A stretch of 40,976 nucleotides of DNA from Candidatus Nitrosopumilus sp. (GTDB taxonomy: Archaea > Thermoproteota > Nitrososphaeria > Nitrososphaerales > Nitrosopumilaceae). Shown here in pieces: positions 37,708 through 40,976 of this stretch. The stretch lies in contig JAONQT010000005.1 in assembly GCA_028448965.1 (NCBI GenBank), positions 1-40,976 of the forward strand. Reading direction: 5' to 3'. The notes under the pieces are model-generated. The model worked only from the letters and a program-made list of their open reading frames with translations. It made no database searches and was not told where the DNA came from. The translations under genes were made by a program, and so were the position numbers. Numbering within the stretch: position 1 is the first letter of the stretch; each line of letters starts with the position of its first letter.

Positions 37708-38619
37708 TTAATATCTTGACTGTATTGCAAGTCTTGATTTTGCGGATATCGCAATTATTGAGATAATTGCTACTGCTAGAATCATGGCTGCAATTGTACC
37801 AAACTCTGGAATTACAAAGGTACCGATAATTTCAATTTGCTCAGTTCCTGCATTAAATTCAATAGTTAACGTTCTATCAGTATCAGTTGTAAGTTCTTCA
37901 AAGTCTACTTCTTCGCCATCAACTAATACAAAAAATTCATCATCTCCACCATTAATGGATGCATCAAGAACAGATCTTGGAATTGTTAATGTTATTGATC
38001 CATCATCTGTTGCTTGAATATAGATTAACAAAGAAACTGCATCCATATCGGGTATAACATTAATTAATTTTGCATTAATAATTTCATATGAAACTAAATC
38101 TGTAGAATCTTGAACTACAATAGTAGTTGCAGTAACTATAGAATCCACAATGATTGGATTTTCAATTACTATATCTTCAACTAAATCTTCAACTAAGTCT
38201 TCAACTAAGTCTTCAACTAAGTCTTCAACTAGTTCACTTGAGGGTGAACTAGTAATTCCACCAAACTCAAAGGATGTAGTTCCAGATTGTTCCCTATACT
38301 GAACCTTAATTGTATAGGTTCCTTCGGCCTTCATTAATTTTCCACCTAGTTTAATTTCTGTACTAAATTGATAATCTGATCCAACTGTCATTTGATCAAG
38401 TGCCACTAAGTTTCCATTAGGGGATTGAATGATTAAACTAAGTTGATCCCCTGGAACCATATTTTTTATTTCACCGAATATTGAAACTGTTTCACCATCC
38501 AAATAGGATGATTTATCGGTATTCACATCAATTGATCCATTTTCTCCAAATGCTGGCGTAACAGCAATACTAGTAGTTAAAATTCCAAGTAATGCAAAAA
38601 TCATTAATTGAGTTTTCAC
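37708..38619 (-). CDS. PEFG-CTERM surface protein 3
   Basis: Signal peptide, Ig-like module, acidic VEDL repeat, C-terminal VIPEFGTIAAMILAVAIISIIAISAKSRL. Confidence 0.9.
   Translation of the reverse strand: MKTQLMIFALLGILTTSIAVTPAFGENGSIDVNTDKSSYLDGETVSIFGEIKNMVPGDQLSLIIQSPNGNLVALDQMTVGSDYQFSTEIKLGGKLMKAEGTYTIKVQYREQSGTTSFEFGGITSSPSSELVEDLVEDLVEDLVEDLVEDIVIENPIIVDSIVTATTIVVQDSTDLVSYEIINAKLINVIPDMDAVSLLIYIQATDDGSITLTIPRSVLDASINGGDDEFFVLVDGEEVDFEELTTDTDRTLTIEFNAGTEQIEIIGTFVIPEFGTIAAMILAVAIISIIAISAKSRLAIQSRY
37729..37811 (-). repeat. Near-identical PEFG-CTERM encoding segment, copy B
   Basis: 83 nt aligned to 36802-36884; exact run 37751-37811. Confidence 0.85.
38174..38233 (-). repeat. Tandem 12-bp coding repeat (about 5 units) encoding (LVED)n
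   Basis: Plus strand TCTTCAACTAAA/TCTTCAACTAAG x3/TCTTCAACTAGT; protein ELVEDLVEDLVEDLVEDLVEDIV. Confidence 0.9.
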
Positions 38620-38765
38620 TAATTAATTCTAAGTTAATTTAGGATATTTAAGGTTGGGAAAATATTATTTGACCATTTAGGAAAAATGAAAATCATTAAA
38701 ACAGAAAAAACTAGGTTTGTCATGCTCGTAAATGATATATAAGATAGTCTAAGGATTGGAGATAG

Positions 38766-40346
38766 TTGGCTGGCAAACGTGTTGTTCTTACTGCAGATCG
38801 TAGTTTGATGACAAATTATAGAGGAAATTTCCTGTATGGATTTATTGCATGTGGCCCATACGAAGTTTTACCAGAATGGGTTTTTGATAAAGTATTTTGT
38901 CCATCAGTAGAAACAGATCCAATTACCGGTGAAGTAAAAGTAGCTCAAGTAGGATTAAGAAGAATTGAAAGTTCACTAATCAATGGCGGATATAAAAAAG
39001 AAGATGTATTCATGGCACATCCTGAAATGCTTCAAAAATCAATTGGACCAGATACCAAAGTTGTTGGAATTAATGTAATGGATCCTTTAGGAATGGCACC
39101 AGTTACCACAACAATGTCACCAGAAAAATTATCCTATGTAGCAATGAAATTTAAAAAAATGTGTGCAAGTATCATTCAACTCAAAAAGAAATATGATTTC
39201 AAAGTTGTAGTTGGAGGTAACGGGGCATGGGAATTAGCAAAATCAGATAGAATGAAAATTCACGGAATTGATACAGTTGTTGTTGGAGAAGCAGATGAAT
39301 TAGCAGTTGATCTATTTCAAGATTTAGAAAAAAATGATGCACCAGAATTAATGCATTGTTTTGTAAGAAACTTAGAAAATATTCCAGTTATTGAAGGTCC
39401 TACAATTAATTCATTAATTGAAGCAATGAGAGGATGTGGTAGAGGTTGTGACTTTTGTGATGTCAATAAAAGATCAAAAAAAGATTTACCATTAGAAAGA
39501 TTACAACATGAAGCAAAAACTAATTTAGATTATGGTTTTGATTCAATTTGGTTACATTCAGATGAAATGTTACTTTATGGATGTGATAGTAGAGATTTCG
39601 TTCCAAACAGAGATGCAATTGTAGATTTATGGAAAGGTCTCAAAGGATTAGGTGCTAATTTCATTGGAACTACACATATGACATTTTCAGCAGTTGCAGC
39701 AGATCCTACATTAATGCAACAAATTTCTCAAGTCAATGAACAAGATAAAACAGGTAGATGGCTTGCAACAAATCTAGGAATTGAGACAGTTTCGCCAGAT
39801 ATGGTAAAGAAACACTTAGGTGTTAAAACAAAACCATTTGCACCTGAAGAATGGGGTAGTGTTGTAAGAGAAGGAGCAAAAATTCTAAATGAGAATCATT
39901 GGTTCCCAGCTGCAACTATAATCATAGGATGGCCTGATGAGACCCCAGATGATGTTCAATATACAATTGATATGATGAGCGACTTTAGAACAATGGACTT
40001 TAGAGGATTAGTAGCACCCCTACTATACCAAGACTTTAGTGAGAAAAACTCTATGCATTTTGGAAATCTAAATGAAGCACAATTTACATTATTTTGGAGA
40101 TGTTGGGAAAATAACTTACGCGTAATTAATGACATCATCCCAATTATTCTAAGAAACAAGACATATGGACCACCAATGAAGGTGTTCATGTATGGTATTC
40201 TCAAAGCAGGTACTTGGGCAATTATGAGATATCTTAGAGGTTTATGTAAGGATCTATTCAATGGTAAAACTCCTGATCAAATCCTTGATAAATATGCAAG
40301 AACTAAATCAGTAAATGAACCAAAATTCTTAACAAAGAAACTATAA
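38766..40346 (+). CDS. B12-binding-domain radical SAM protein
   Basis: 526 aa; IEAMRGCGRGCDFCDVNKRSKKDLPLERL (CxxxCxxC radical SAM motif), preceding VVGINVMDPLGMAP/VVVGGNGAWEL/DTVVVGEADE typical of the B12-binding-like domain. Confidence 0.88.
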   Translation: MAGKRVVLTADRSLMTNYRGNFLYGFIACGPYEVLPEWVFDKVFCPSVETDPITGEVKVAQVGLRRIESSLINGGYKKEDVFMAHPEMLQKSIGPDTKVVGINVMDPLGMAPVTTTMSPEKLSYVAMKFKKMCASIIQLKKKYDFKVVVGGNGAWELAKSDRMKIHGIDTVVVGEADELAVDLFQDLEKNDAPELMHCFVRNLENIPVIEGPTINSLIEAMRGCGRGCDFCDVNKRSKKDLPLERLQHEAKTNLDYGFDSIWLHSDEMLLYGCDSRDFVPNRDAIVDLWKGLKGLGANFIGTTHMTFSAVAADPTLMQQISQVNEQDKTGRWLATNLGIETVSPDMVKKHLGVKTKPFAPEEWGSVVREGAKILNENHWFPAATIIIGWPDETPDDVQYTIDMMSDFRTMDFRGLVAPLLYQDFSEKNSMHFGNLNEAQFTLFWRCWENNLRVINDIIPIILRNKTYGPPMKVFMYGILKAGTWAIMRYLRGLCKDLFNGKTPDQILDKYARTKSVNEPKFLTKKL

Positions 40347-40386
40347 ATTTTAAAAGTAATTTTTATTTTAAAAATTGATAATTGAG

Positions 40387-40710
40387 CTATAGACCTTGAA
40401 TAGCTTGATCAGCAATTGTATTTCTTTTTGGTGTTATTGAGATAAAGTAAATTTTATCTGCTCTTTCAACACTTTCTACTTTTTTGTAAGATTTTGTAGA
40501 GACATCAAATTCATAAATTCCTGCTTCAAGTTCACCTTTTGCATAAAGCATAAGATATGATTCTCCAGTTGATGGACTAAGTGGAATGAAAGACATTATG
40601 CTGCCTTTGTAAGAATTAATTGGAATAGTATTCTTCATTGGAGGTGCTGCTGCAGACATATACATGAAGAGATCCTCAATATTTTCAAATTCTTCGTACT
40701 CAGTTTTCAT
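40387..40710 (-). CDS. Conserved hypothetical protein
   Basis: 107 aa ORF with compact coding-like sequence (MKTEYEEFENIEDLFMYMSAAAPPMKNTIPINSYKG...); no recognised family. Confidence 0.6.
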   Translation of the reverse strand: MKTEYEEFENIEDLFMYMSAAAPPMKNTIPINSYKGSIMSFIPLSPSTGESYLMLYAKGELEAGIYEFDVSTKSYKKVESVERADKIYFISITPKRNTIADQAIQGL

Positions 40711-40764
40711 AATATCAGATAATTTGTTTCAGTATAAGAACCTATTATGCTAATAGTGGTTAAA

Positions 40765-40974
40765 TTATTTTCTGGACTTAATTTGTTGGTGAACTTTCAT
40801 TCCAATCAATGCAGGTGCTGCAATGTACATTCCCAAGTTTAGTGCAATAACTGAGAGTCCAAATCCGAGAACTTCTGATTCAGAGTCAGCGTTCTCCATG
40901 ATTGCCAATGATGAAAGCATTGGTGTCAATCCAAGTTTGACTGCTTCTTTGAACATTGGATTTTCACGTTCCAT
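40765..40974 (-). CDS. Small hypothetical membrane protein (may extend past the window edge)
   Basis: 69 aa; hydrophobic segment SEVLGFGLSVIALNLGMYIAAPALIGM. Confidence 0.5.
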   Translation of the reverse strand: MERENPMFKEAVKLGLTPMLSSLAIMENADSESEVLGFGLSVIALNLGMYIAAPALIGMKVHQQIKSRK

Positions 40975-40976
40975 GT

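Noticed and set aside
38174-38233. Regular tandem repeat considered as a CRISPR fragment
   Set aside because: 12-bp period without spacers, fully in frame within a CDS. No CRISPR array or cas gene found anywhere in the window.

Overview
AT-rich archaeal chromosomal window. Gene content and order point to an ammonia-oxidising thaumarchaeon of Nitrosopumilus type: unsplit rpoA and rpoB, PEFG-CTERM surface proteins, archaeal ribosomal protein and RNAP operons, and frequent TATA boxes about 26 nt before start codons. Most of the window is informational and central-metabolism genes: pckA, L32e/L19e, secE-spt5-L11, L1-P0, L12, alaS, leuS, S7/S12/nusA-like/L30e, Lsm, rpoA/B/H, mdh. There is a nickel-pincer-nucleotide (lar) and cysteine desulfurase cluster, three PEFG-CTERM surface proteins in tandem and a B12-binding radical SAM protein. 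The least explained region is 14.6-18.7 kb. It has two small unlisted ORFs, a possible UbiA-like/chorismate-lyase-like/methyltransferase/geranylgeranyl-reductase group, a 25-bp promoter element duplicated at identical spacing before two genes, and an apparently stand-alone structured RNA with its own TATA box and poly-T end. Other notable points are a tRNA-Gln(CUG) gene with a predicted 15-nt intron, a 9-bp hairpin in the L1-P0 mRNA leader, and a P0 stalk protein lacking the usual C-terminal factor-binding tail. All calls come from reading the sequence; no searches or folding programs were run.
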